From Bryobacterales bacterium (GTDB lineage: Bacteria > Acidobacteriota > Terriglobia > Bryobacterales > Bryobacteraceae): DNA of 14,309 bases. Below are positions 1 through 7,700 of the stretch, piece after piece. The DNA is taken from the NCBI GenBank assembly GCA_009697495.1, contig SHUN01000019.1, positions 1 through 14,309 on the forward strand, written 5' to 3'. Made by a program: the position numbers and the translations under genes. The notes beneath the pieces are model-generated. The model saw only the letters and a program-made list of their open reading frames with translations. It searched no databases and was not told the origin of the DNA. The first letter of the stretch is position 1; the number at the start of each line of letters is the position of its first letter.

Positions 1-1
1 A

Positions 2-353
2 GCCCGACTCATCGACTACTACAGAAAGGAAAACTCACTAAATTATTTCGCCGAGTGTCTCAAAGTTCTTGACACGCACCGCCGGGCATCGATGTTACAT
101 TCGCAAAAAGGGTTTGATAGAGGTCGGCGTAAACGCGTGCGCAGACTGCCATACACGCATCATGCCGGATGGCTCTTTTCTGGAGGGAGCGCAGGGAGTG
201 GTAGCCCAGCCATTTAGTTCTGCTGCTCTAAAGCAGGTGCGCGAAAGCACGCCGGCAGCATTTGTGCGGCGGGCGGAGACTGAGTGGACCTTTTTGGGTG
301 CACCCTGGATACACAGCAAAGAAGAGTTCTGGAAAAAGATGACTAAAGATCAG
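2..353 (+). pseudogene. c-type cytochrome fragment, frameshifted and truncated
   Basis: An internal piece of a monohaem c-type cytochrome. The haem-binding motif CADCH is at 138-152, in a context (GVNACADCHTR, then MPDGS and EGAQG) that I associate with acidobacterial cytochrome proteins. The motif frame is closed upstream by a stop at 39-41. The adjacent frame, open from position 2, reads a coherent peptide (RLIDYYRKENS, VLDTHRRASMLH) that runs naturally into the motif if one base is shifted near the AAAAAGGG run at about 104-111. So I read one gene with a +1 frameshift, entering from the left edge. The protein-like sequence (FLGAPWIHSKEEFWKKMT) stops at 353, exactly where the R1 repeat begins, and no C-terminus follows. 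The cytochrome motif is seen; the fusion of two frames and truncation by the repeat are inferred. A sequencing error could explain the frameshift but not the truncation. Confidence 0.6.
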
Positions 354-636
354 ATTGTCGTTCTCGGAAACCGCGTCTTGACGTGTGACCGGAGGGATTC
401 CACAGCCTTTTTGGTTTTTGAGCGGTCGCCTTTGGACTTCACTCGCCCCGCGTCGTCGGCGGGCAATACTCTTTCCGCGATTCCAACAGGCTCACGGGCG
501 CGTCCACGGTGGCCCTCAATCGGGCCGCGCAAGGGCCCCGGTCAATGCGGATGGAATCGCGCCGAAGATGCCTCTATGCGGCGCGGCGTTCGTACCGATG
601 ATGGAGTCCGCCGACTTCGGCTTTCGAGATAATCCG
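354..636 (+). repeat. R1, left copy (inverted partner at 8577-8859)
   Basis: This 283-bp block matches the reverse complement of 8577-8859 without gaps, at about 83% identity by hand count. The best-kept core is the stretch around 437-505. Both copies end in the same 19-bp motif, GATTGTCGTTCTCGGAAAC (353-371 here). Reading frames cross it on both strands, but they have no recognisable domain and are not consistently open in the other copy, so I treat it as non-coding. It begins where the cytochrome fragment stops. With R2 at 707-901 it makes up one compact element. Confidence 0.85.
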
Positions 637-659
637 TCGTCCCTCACACCTTGGGTTTT

Positions 660-705
660 GTTCAGTTATTGTCTGCACGGACACCCGTGCAGATCGCAAC
701 TGAAC
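660..705. other. Strong hairpin in the spacer between R1 and R2
   Basis: A long imperfect palindrome. The inner stem CTGCACGG (673-680) pairs with CCGTGCAG (685-692) around the loop ACAC. The outer stem GTTCAGTT (660-667) pairs with AACTGAAC (698-705), with a partly paired 5-nt interval between. There is no T-run on either side, so it is a poor intrinsic terminator candidate. It is present only in the left element; the sequence inside the split right copy is different. It could be a recombination or folding site, or a structured RNA. Confidence 0.6.
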
Positions 706-706
706 T

Positions 707-901
707 GGGTTCACAGCGACGTTGAGCCCGACTGTCGCCTGATAATAATGCGAGCCTTGCAGGGTGATGCAGTTTTGCGAGGATCTCACGACCACGAAAG
801 CCGCAGTCAGGACCACCGAAAAATGGCGGACATCGGAATCGAAAGAAGGGAGACAACCCCCGATTTATGAGCAACTTTGAAGTTTGCGAGAACCACAATC
901 G
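707..901 (+). repeat. R2, left copy (inverted partner at 2572-2766)
   Basis: This 195-bp block matches the reverse complement of 2572-2766 with no gaps and about 12 mismatches (about 94% identity by hand). It runs from GGGTTCACAGCGACG to the terminal motif next to the amidase stop codon. It ends about 20 bp before the 3' end of the amidase gene, and its partner lies upstream of that gene, so the two copies flank the amidase. Short frames cross it but resemble no protein I know. Confidence 0.9.
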
Positions 902-919
902 AAAACAGCGCAACGGCCG

Positions 920-2503
920 TCAAGGCTTTAACGGGGGCGTGGTGGCCGGCGATTTTCGGTGATGTGTGGCCTGTTCGAACCCGTAAACCAGTTGCAGCAA
1001 ACGCGGTTCCGACCACGCTTTTCCAAAGAACGTCACGCCTGCAGGCAGTGCGCCGTTGCGTGTATAGCCCATCGGCACCGTAATAGCCGGGAACCCGGTC
1101 GTCGGTGAAAAGACCTGGCTGTTGTCTCCGAGCGGCGAGTTCCGGTCGCCAATCAGGCGAGGCGGATTGCTCCAAGTCGGGTAGACGAACGCGTCGAGTT
1201 TGTACCGCGACATAGACTGGAGAACCGCGTGCCGGAACTTTTCCCGATACTCCCGGTCCGCCTGGCATGCCTCCGAATCGGGTCCGTTCACTGGAGTTTT
1301 CTCCGCCGACTGCAGCGACTGCTTCGACTCGGGATGAAAACCGCCTGACTTGATGATCTCGGCTAGGCTCTTCACCGGGACCTTGTCTCCCTGCGCTTCC
1401 AGGTATCGGTTCATATCATATTTGAAACCCATGCAGGCAGCGGTACCCCAATTCGAACGACGGACTTCCGGAAGGCCTTCGATCGTCGCCGGATCAACGA
1501 TGGTCGCGCCCGCTTTCCGCATGTCCTCCAAGGCTGCCAGGAAAACCTTCACTACTTCCGAGTCCGTCGTCTGTATGCTGTTCCCGTTCCGGTCCTGCTC
1601 ATAAGCCGGGCGCAGGATACCGATCACTGCTCCTTTCAGGCCCTCGGGTCGCAGCGACGCGGCGTAGTTTTGCGGCAAATGTGCACTGGCCGCCGTGGTA
1701 ACCGGATCGTTGGGGTCTGTCCCCACAATCACCTGGAATACTTTAACGGCGTCCTCGACGGTCCGCGCCATCGGGCCCGCAATATCGGCAAGAGAAATAA
1801 GCGGTAAAACTCCGGCGCGGCTGGTCAGGCCCATGGTTGATCGGATTCCCACCAGCGCCTGGTGCGCAGAGGGTCCCCGAATCGAATTGCCCGTATCGCT
1901 GCCCAAGCCGACCAGGCCGAGGCTCGCGGCGACCGCTGCGGCCGTGCCGCCACTCGACCCTGCTGTAACGCGATCCAGCGCGTAAGGGTTCTTCGTGTAG
2001 CCAGGCAGGATGGAACTGAGGGTTTGATAAGGGGTGAACGCCCATTCGGCCAGATTCGACTTCGCCAGCACGATCGCACCGGCCTCTCTTACCCGCCGAA
2101 CCTGAAACGCATCCTGAGCGGGCAGGTAGCCCTTCAGCGCCAGGGCGCCATCGGTCGTCTGCAGGCCTTTTGTCTCAAAGTTATCCTTCACAATTATCGG
2201 GACGCAGTGCAGCGGTCCGGTCAGGCCCGATGCGGCAAAGCGCCGATCCAGTTCTGCTGCATCCTTTAATACATCCGGATTCACCAGAATGATCGAATTG
2301 ATCGCCGGACCGCTCTTGTCATAGGCCTCGATCCGTTTCAGGTAGAGCCCGACTAGGCCGGTGCAGGTTAATCGACCAGACTGGAAGGCTTCGTGGACTT
2401 GCGCAATCGTCGCCTCCGTCACTTCAAAGGGGGAGATTTGAGCCGGAATTGGTGCAGGAAGCAGAACGGCTAAAAGCAGGAAGCGGGAGAACCAGTGACT
2501 CAT
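920..2503 (-). CDS. Exported amidase, amidase signature family
   Basis: A 527-residue amidase-signature hydrolase, which cleaves carboxamide C-N bonds; the substrate cannot be read from sequence. The family's Ser-Ser-Lys triad is complete: Lys106 in VPIIVKDN, Ser183 in the glycine-rich AGSSGG motif, and the nucleophile Ser207 in DTGNSIRGPS (Asn replaces the usual second Gly). The 24-residue gap between the two serines is the family's normal spacing. Residues 1-22 are a Sec-type signal peptide (hydrophobic LLLAVLLPAPIPA, then AQ), so the enzyme is probably periplasmic. I chose the ATG that begins this signal; no clear Shine-Dalgarno precedes it. The C-terminal part (SPTTGFPAITVPMG) is also typical, so the gene looks intact. 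It stands alone between two inverted copies of R2, with no partner gene to suggest a pathway. It could be annotated as an Asp/Glu-tRNA amidotransferase subunit A homologue, but the export signal argues against that role. Confidence 0.93.
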   Translation of the reverse strand: MSHWFSRFLLLAVLLPAPIPAQISPFEVTEATIAQVHEAFQSGRLTCTGLVGLYLKRIEAYDKSGPAINSIILVNPDVLKDAAELDRRFAASGLTGPLHCVPIIVKDNFETKGLQTTDGALALKGYLPAQDAFQVRRVREAGAIVLAKSNLAEWAFTPYQTLSSILPGYTKNPYALDRVTAGSSGGTAAAVAASLGLVGLGSDTGNSIRGPSAHQALVGIRSTMGLTSRAGVLPLISLADIAGPMARTVEDAVKVFQVIVGTDPNDPVTTAASAHLPQNYAASLRPEGLKGAVIGILRPAYEQDRNGNSIQTTDSEVVKVFLAALEDMRKAGATIVDPATIEGLPEVRRSNWGTAACMGFKYDMNRYLEAQGDKVPVKSLAEIIKSGGFHPESKQSLQSAEKTPVNGPDSEACQADREYREKFRHAVLQSMSRYKLDAFVYPTWSNPPRLIGDRNSPLGDNSQVFSPTTGFPAITVPMGYTRNGALPAGVTFFGKAWSEPRLLQLVYGFEQATHHRKSPATTPPLKP

Positions 2504-2571
2504 AAGACGCTGAGCATATCACTTTGGGGGCCGCCCAACACAACAGTGTACGGAGGATCTCGCCGACTCGC

Positions 2572-2766
2572 CGACTGTGGTTCTCGCAAACTTCGAAGTT
2601 GCTGATAAATTGGGGGTTGCCTCCCTTCTTTCGATTCCGATGTCCGCCATTTCTCGGTGGTCCTGACGGCGGCTTTCGTGGTCGTGAGATCCTCGCAAAA
2701 CTGCATCACCTCGCAAGGCTCGCGTTATTCTCAGGCGACCGTCGGGCTCAACGTCGCTGTGAACCC
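2572..2766 (-). repeat. R2, right copy
   Basis: The inverted partner of 707-901: equal length, gap-free, about 94% identical by hand. Its outer end carries the terminal motif as GACTGTGGTTCTCGCAAAC (2573-2591). It sits 69 bp upstream of the amidase start, so it may displace or supply that gene's promoter. Its inner end at 2766 is where homology to the left element stops and unrelated DNA begins. Confidence 0.9.
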
Positions 2767-3141
2767 CGTATGGCCCGGAAACTCGATCTATCTGAAACAG
2801 CGGGAGATAATCCCTGGCGTCGTCGATAATGAGATGATCCGATGTCAAAGTGCCTGGACCCGTTCCGCTTTCTGCTGATCTCCCTGGCGGTCTGGATGAA
2901 CCAGCAATGGCCGACCTCACCCGCCCGATCAAGCCACGCAGTCGTGACCGCAGCCACGCTGGCATCAGTCATGAACGGCTGGCGCGCCGGAGGTATGCGC
3001 CGTGTCCACGATTTTGGCGTCTCCTGTTTGATCCGTGGAGTTTTCGGGACACTCGCCGACTCGCAAATCCCGAAGTTTCGGACGGAGATGTAACCCTTGG
3101 TTGAACTTGGGATTCGGCGGATCGAGTTTTCGGGCCATACG
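2767..3141. repeat. 22-bp inverted repeat arms at 2767-2788 and 3120-3141
   Basis: The arm at 2767-2788 contains TATGGCCCGGAAACTCGATC, and its reverse complement recurs at 3120-3141 with a single mismatch. The left arm abuts the inner end of R2, so the pair begins where element homology stops. The roughly 330 bp between the arms include the transposase-like remnant. The arms could be terminal repeats of a small inserted element or a separate genomic repeat. Confidence 0.6.
2842..2907 (+). pseudogene. Possible N-terminal remnant of an integrase-core transposase
   Basis: The frame starting at ATG 2842 reads MSKCLDPFRFLLISLAVWMNQQ. This closely recalls the first 20 or so residues of rve/integrase-core transposases that are common in acidobacterial genomes, which go on into a long helix-turn-helix region and a DDE domain. 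Here the resemblance ends after about 22 codons and neither domain follows. The match is from memory of the family and is short, so chance similarity is possible. Its position inside the 22-bp inverted repeat pair supports mobile-element debris. Confidence 0.4.
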
Positions 3142-3210
3142 CGGTACCTGTTTCCGTATATACGCAAAGATTCGTGCGAACTCGTTTGATTTCAATTATT
3201 TACCTCGAAT

Positions 3211-3237
3211 CGGGACCCGAAACGTCGGAAAGTCCCG
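3211..3237 (-). terminator. Candidate hairpin just after the sulfatase stop
   Basis: Immediately downstream of the sulfatase TAG (minus strand), CGGGAC (3211-3216) pairs with GTCCCG (3232-3237), and an inner CCGA/TCGG stem closes on an AACG loop with a 3-nt bulge. In the direction of transcription the following sequence is AT-rich but has no T-run, so Rho-independent termination would be weak. It may instead protect the mRNA end. Confidence 0.35.
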
Positions 3238-4776
3238 CTAGATGCGACCCGCCTTCGGCAGCAGTGCCGCCGGTTGTCCGCGCAAGATTCCGCTACGCCG
3301 CTGAAAGAAGTTCCCGGACTTGCGGAGGGCGAGATCGTTTTGGGACATTGCCGCACGCAAGACGGAGTCGTACGGCAGCCCCTCGTCGCCGAACTTCCGC
3401 ATCCATGCTAGCGACTGCTCGTGGAGTCGCTTCTGAACGCGGGCACTTTCGCGATCTCCATAGAGGTTCCGCAGTTCCCAAGGGTCGCGCTCGCGATCGT
3501 AGAGGCAATTCCAGGAGAGGTTCTCGGGATGCCGGAAGTAGGCGTTGCGATAGAGCGCGTCGCCGCCGGGTTGGCTGGTATCGAAGGCGTAGGTATGCCG
3601 ACGGGTGTAGACGCCGCGCCAATCGAGGTTCAACAAGAAGAGGGGTACCGATTCAACGGTCTTGTCGGCGCCGCTCCGGATGGCTTCGGCGAGATTGAGG
3701 CCCTCGCTCGAAGCGGGCACCTTCAGCCCCATCAAGCCGAGCAGCGTCGGCATTAGGTCGAGCGTTCCGACGAGCAGGTCACTCGCTCGGGGACGCAGTC
3801 GGCCGGGGTAGCGCATGAGCAGAGGCACTCGGATGGACTCGGCTTCCGGCCGCATTTTGTTATGGCGGAGCCCATGCGAGAGTAGGGTGTCGCCGTGATC
3901 GGAGGTGAATACGACGATCGTGTTTTCGGCGAGTCCCTTCGCGGCCAGCTTTTTCATGAGCTGGCCAAAGGCGCGGTCGAGGGTCGTACACATGGCCATG
4001 TGTCCGCGGTAGACGAGGCGGTGGGAGGCGGTGTTTTCGCAGTTGCCCCGCACGCGAATGGCTTCGGGATCATAGAGGCGGAGGGCGTCTTCGGGCGCGC
4101 CATACTGATCTTCCGGCCCCTTCGCGGGTGGATTGACGGGAGCCCAGTTATGGGGTGGATGCCAGGAGAGGAAGAGGGCGAAGGGATCGCTGCCCTGGCG
4201 GTCGAGGAACGCTTCGGCTTGTTTTGTCTGGGCGTACGGTTCCCAGTCGCCATAGCGCTGGCGCTGGCCTTTTTCGTCCCAGTAGTAGGCGCGGTTTTCG
4301 TCGAAGACGACCGTGCAGTTATTCGATAAGAACGTTTCGTCGAAACCGTATCGATCTTCGCCGGCGGGAATGGGGCGGACGCGATCTCCGCCGTAGAGAT
4401 GCCATTTGCCGATGTAACCGGTTCGGTAGCCGGCGTCGCGCAACACTTCGCCAAAGTACTGGCCGCGTCCGGGGAGCATGCGGATGTCGTTTTCGATGGC
4501 TCCGTTGCGCAAGGGGTGTTGCCCCGAGAGCAGGATTCCGCGATACGGAGTACAGAGCGGCGAGTTCGCCACGCAATGGCGGAAGCGCACGGATTCGCGC
4601 GCGAAGGCGTCGAGTTCGGGAGTTATGATTTGGCGGTTGCCGGACGAGCCGAGCATGTCGTAGGACTGCTGATCGGTGAATACGAACAGCAAGTTCGGGC
4701 GCGGGGGGGGCGGCGGCAGGGCGTTGCCGGCGGAGAGGGCGGTCGAGAATTCCCGCCGGGTGAGGTTGGCTTCCAC
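3238..4776 (-). CDS. Type I (formylglycine-dependent) sulfatase
   Basis: A 512-residue arylsulfatase-family hydrolase that removes sulfate esters from an organic substrate, probably a glycan given the TonB-dependent receptor next door. The catalytic signature C-x-P-x-R is present as LCTPYRG with Cys75, the residue an FGE oxidises to formylglycine. Family metal and substrate motifs are visible: FTDQQS near residue 34, GKWH at 123-126, WHPPHN at 205-210, SDHGD at 292-296 and Lys307. I chose the GTG at 4774-4776, which gives VEANLTRREF; the longer frame upstream is only a shadow of the receptor gene. The N-terminus has a Tat-like RREF but a short hydrophobic stretch, so export is uncertain. The start lies 1 nt after the receptor stop, which implies translational coupling. 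A run of eight G (4703-4710) encodes prolines ahead of the catalytic domain. The fold looks complete. Confidence 0.9.
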   Translation of the reverse strand: MEANLTRREFSTALSAGNALPPPPPRPNLLFVFTDQQSYDMLGSSGNRQIITPELDAFARESVRFRHCVANSPLCTPYRGILLSGQHPLRNGAIENDIRMLPGRGQYFGEVLRDAGYRTGYIGKWHLYGGDRVRPIPAGEDRYGFDETFLSNNCTVVFDENRAYYWDEKGQRQRYGDWEPYAQTKQAEAFLDRQGSDPFALFLSWHPPHNWAPVNPPAKGPEDQYGAPEDALRLYDPEAIRVRGNCENTASHRLVYRGHMAMCTTLDRAFGQLMKKLAAKGLAENTIVVFTSDHGDTLLSHGLRHNKMRPEAESIRVPLLMRYPGRLRPRASDLLVGTLDLMPTLLGLMGLKVPASSEGLNLAEAIRSGADKTVESVPLFLLNLDWRGVYTRRHTYAFDTSQPGGDALYRNAYFRHPENLSWNCLYDRERDPWELRNLYGDRESARVQKRLHEQSLAWMRKFGDEGLPYDSVLRAAMSQNDLALRKSGNFFQRRSGILRGQPAALLPKAGRI

Positions 4777-4777
4777 G

Positions 4778-7700
4778 TTAGAAATCCATGCGGAACGCCA
4801 GTTGTCCGCTGCGCGCCGGCCGGGCGGAGTTGATGACGCCGAAGGTTGGCGCGCCGACCGAGCGGCCCGGCAGGTTGAAGTTGGTCTGGTTGAGCAGGTT
4901 GAAGAATTCCGCGCGAACTTCGGCGCGCCAGTTCTCACGGATCGGAATTCGTTTGGCGAAGGAGCTGTCGATGTTGACGAGTCCGGGGCCGTTCATGATC
5001 CCGCGGCCGGAAGTGCCGAAGCGGAAGGGTGCGGGGTTGGCGAAGGCGGCGGTGTTGAACCAGCGCAGCAGGGTCCGCTCGCTCTCGGGCAGACGCGGCT
5101 GGCCGATGATGTCCGCGCGATTGGCGCCGGGGGTGAAGGCGTTGGTCTCGTTCACGAAGCTGAAGACGGTGAAGGTGGGACCGGATTGCAGACTGCCGAT
5201 TAGACCGGCCCTCCATCCCCCGAAGACTCGCGTTAGCCAGCCTCGGTTCTGGAGGAAGGGCAGATCGTAGACTCCGCTGAGAACGGCACGGTGGCGAATG
5301 TCGCTTCCGGACGGGCCTTTGTCGAGCCGTCGGTTGTAGAAGTTCATATAGGAACCCGCGTCGCCGATTTCGCTGAAGGATTCGACATCGTCGAGGAAGC
5401 GTGAGAAGGTGTAGTGGGCCAACAAAGACAAGCCGCGCGAGTAGCGGCGTTCGACCTTGACGAAGCCGCCGTGATAGGAGGAGCTTCCGAGGGCGGGATT
5501 GATGAGGGTGACGTTGGAGAACTGGGGGAACGGACGGCGCGCCTGCGCATTGCCCGGGCCCATGAGAGCGGGCGGCACCTGATTGATGGGGAGGTCTGGA
5601 GCGGTGAGCTTGCGGCTCAAGTTGCCGATGTAGCTGACTTCGACGAGGAGGTTCGGGATGAGCTCGTGTTGGATGCCGAGGTTGTACTGATAGGAGACGG
5701 GCACGGGGCGGTTGCGTTCAAAGAAGGTGACGGCGGTATTGGTGGCGGCGCCGGGCGGGACGGCGCCGAAGCCCGCGCCCAATTGATTGACGGGCACGCG
5801 GCTGACGGCGGGGAATCCGTTGCGAAGGGTCATGGCTGAGGCGATGCCGATCTGGGTGGTGGTGATGCGTAGATCGGTGGAGAAGCCGAGCGCGGCGGCA
5901 GTGCCGACGATGGAGTTGACGGCCGAGCCGTAAATGAGGCCGCCGCCGCCGCGAATGACGGTGCGGGGGAGCAGGTTCCAAGCGAGGCCGGCGCGGGGGC
6001 CGTAGTTGTTGCGGTCCAGGTCGAAGGCGGTGCGCGGTACGCCGTTTCGGCCGGCGAAGGTGATGACTCCGGGGGTGCGCGAGACGGGATTGATCGCCGT
6101 CATGTCGAAGGCGTTCATGCGGTTGTTGTCTTCGGTGCGCGGCGTGGTGGCTTCCCAGCGCAGCCCGAGATTGAGGGTGAGCTTGTCGGTGATGCGGTAG
6201 TCGTCTTGCACATAGAAGCCCCAATAGGAGGCCCGAGACAGGATGGCATCCGGCCGGATGGTGTTGGCCGAATCGACTTCACCCAATAGAAAGGTCGCGA
6301 AGCCATTGCCGGTGCCGGCGATGCCGGGGCGAGCGGTGAGTTGGGGTCCGATGCTGAAATTGCCGCTGGACGAGGTGTCGGTATCATCGTTAAAAATACC
6401 GAGGCGAACCTCCATGCCGAACTTGACGGCATGCCGTCCGCGGTACCAGGAAATCGACTCTTGAATCTGATAGTCCAGCAGCGGGTTGGAGAAGCGGTAG
6501 GGCGCTCCGCCTAGCCCTTGAAAGCCCGCTACGCCGATGATCGGAAAACCGGCCGCGGAGACACCGCGTAGACCGAGTTTGCCGGCGAAGTCCTCATCGC
6601 GGCCGTAGCGGTAGTTGGCGAACTCGCGGCGGACGAGGCCCCAGCGGAAATCGCTGAGGAGGCTGGGTCGGAGGTTGGAGGTCCAGGAGCCGAGAATATT
6701 GTCGATCCGATTCTCGGTGATGCTAGCGAGGGGATCGGCCTGGGGCTTGCCGGTGACACCGGGGTTGTCCTGGTCGGTGCCGGCATAAAAATAGCGAACC
6801 ATCAGTTGATTGCGGCTGTTGATTTGGTGGTCGCCGCGCGCGACGATGATGTTGCGGTTGAGGGAGGGCCGGGTGTTGAGCGTGAAGTTATTCGCGCCGG
6901 TGACGGTGCCTGGCAAGTTCGGTTCGGGCCAGAAGGCCGCGGTGTTGCGGGCGACTAAATCGATGCGCCCGGAAGGGACGACGTTGTTGGGGAAGGGGAG
7001 TCGGGTAGTACCCTGGGTGGTGGCTGGGTCGAAGATCAGGATTTGTTGGCCCTGTGCGTTGAGGGTGCGGGAAAAGTCGCCGGAGCGTTGGAGTGCGGTC
7101 GGTACGGTCCAGAGCGCAGTGCCTCCGGTGACTTGCTGGGTCCGTTCGTAGGTCGTGAAAAAGTGGGTTCGATTGCGGCGGATCGGCCCACCGATCGAGC
7201 CGCCGAACTGGTTCTGGCGGAATTTGGGGCGGGTGGCGGCGAAGAAGTTGCGCGCGTCAATCGACTCGTTTCGGAAGTATTCAAAGAGATTGCCGTGCCA
7301 TTTATTGGTGCCCGAGCGCGTCGCCAGCGTAACGACGCCGCTTTGCGACTGACCGTATTCGGCCGAGTAGCTGTTGGAGAGTACGCGGAACTCCTGCATG
7401 GCGTCCATTGGGAGCGGGACCTGGCTTTGGTTCACGGCGAGCCCGACGGTGTTGGTGTGGTTTCCTCCGTCGAGGGTGAACTGCTGGTTGCGGGTTCGTC
7501 CGCCGGCGACGCTGAAGATCGGAATGTCGCCGGAGACATTTTGGATGGAAGCGCCGGGGATGAGAGCGAGGAGCGCGGTGGAGGTGCGGTTGGGCATGGG
7601 CATGCCCTCGATCATGTTGCGTTCGACGAGTTGGCCTTGGCTCGAGGATTGCGTGTCGAGCACGGGCGCGGAGGTCGAGACGTCGACGGTTTGGCGGACA

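Larger units (their letters stand above)
353..900. mobile_element. 548-bp TIR-bounded non-coding element ('empty' copy, element A)
   Basis: The two ends carry inverted copies of one motif: GATTGTCGTTCTCGGAAAC at 353-371 reading right, and GATTGTGGTTCTCGCAAAC reading left from 900 to 882 (17 of 19 identical). Between them lie R1, a 70-bp spacer with a strong hairpin (660-705), and R2. No gene is supported inside. Size, inverted ends and lack of coding fit a MITE-like or internally deleted transposon. No obvious target-site duplication is visible. A second copy in opposite orientation is split at 2573-8860. The repeats are seen; mobility is inferred. Confidence 0.55.
2504..3237. other. 734-bp gene-free interval rich in repeat and transposase debris
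   Basis: No intact gene is supported here. It holds the right R2 copy (2572-2766), a 22-bp inverted repeat (2767-2788 and 3120-3141), a possible transposase N-terminal remnant (2842-2907), and a degraded relative of the R2 end at about 3052-3085. That relative shares CTCGCCGACTCG and the CGCAAA...CGAAGTT order with the R2 end at 2560-2600. The amidase promoter should lie at 2504-2572, and the sulfatase 3' region at 3170-3237. Several frames of 70-150 codons are open here, but none shows a domain. Confidence 0.6.

Noticed and set aside
385..870. Plus-strand frame running through R1, spacer and R2
   Set aside because: The frame is not kept in the split copy and no domain is visible; the repeat explains the sequence.
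4777..4938. Longer start for the sulfatase frame
   Set aside because: These 54 codons are an out-of-frame shadow of the receptor 3' end; the GTG at 4776 fits the family start.
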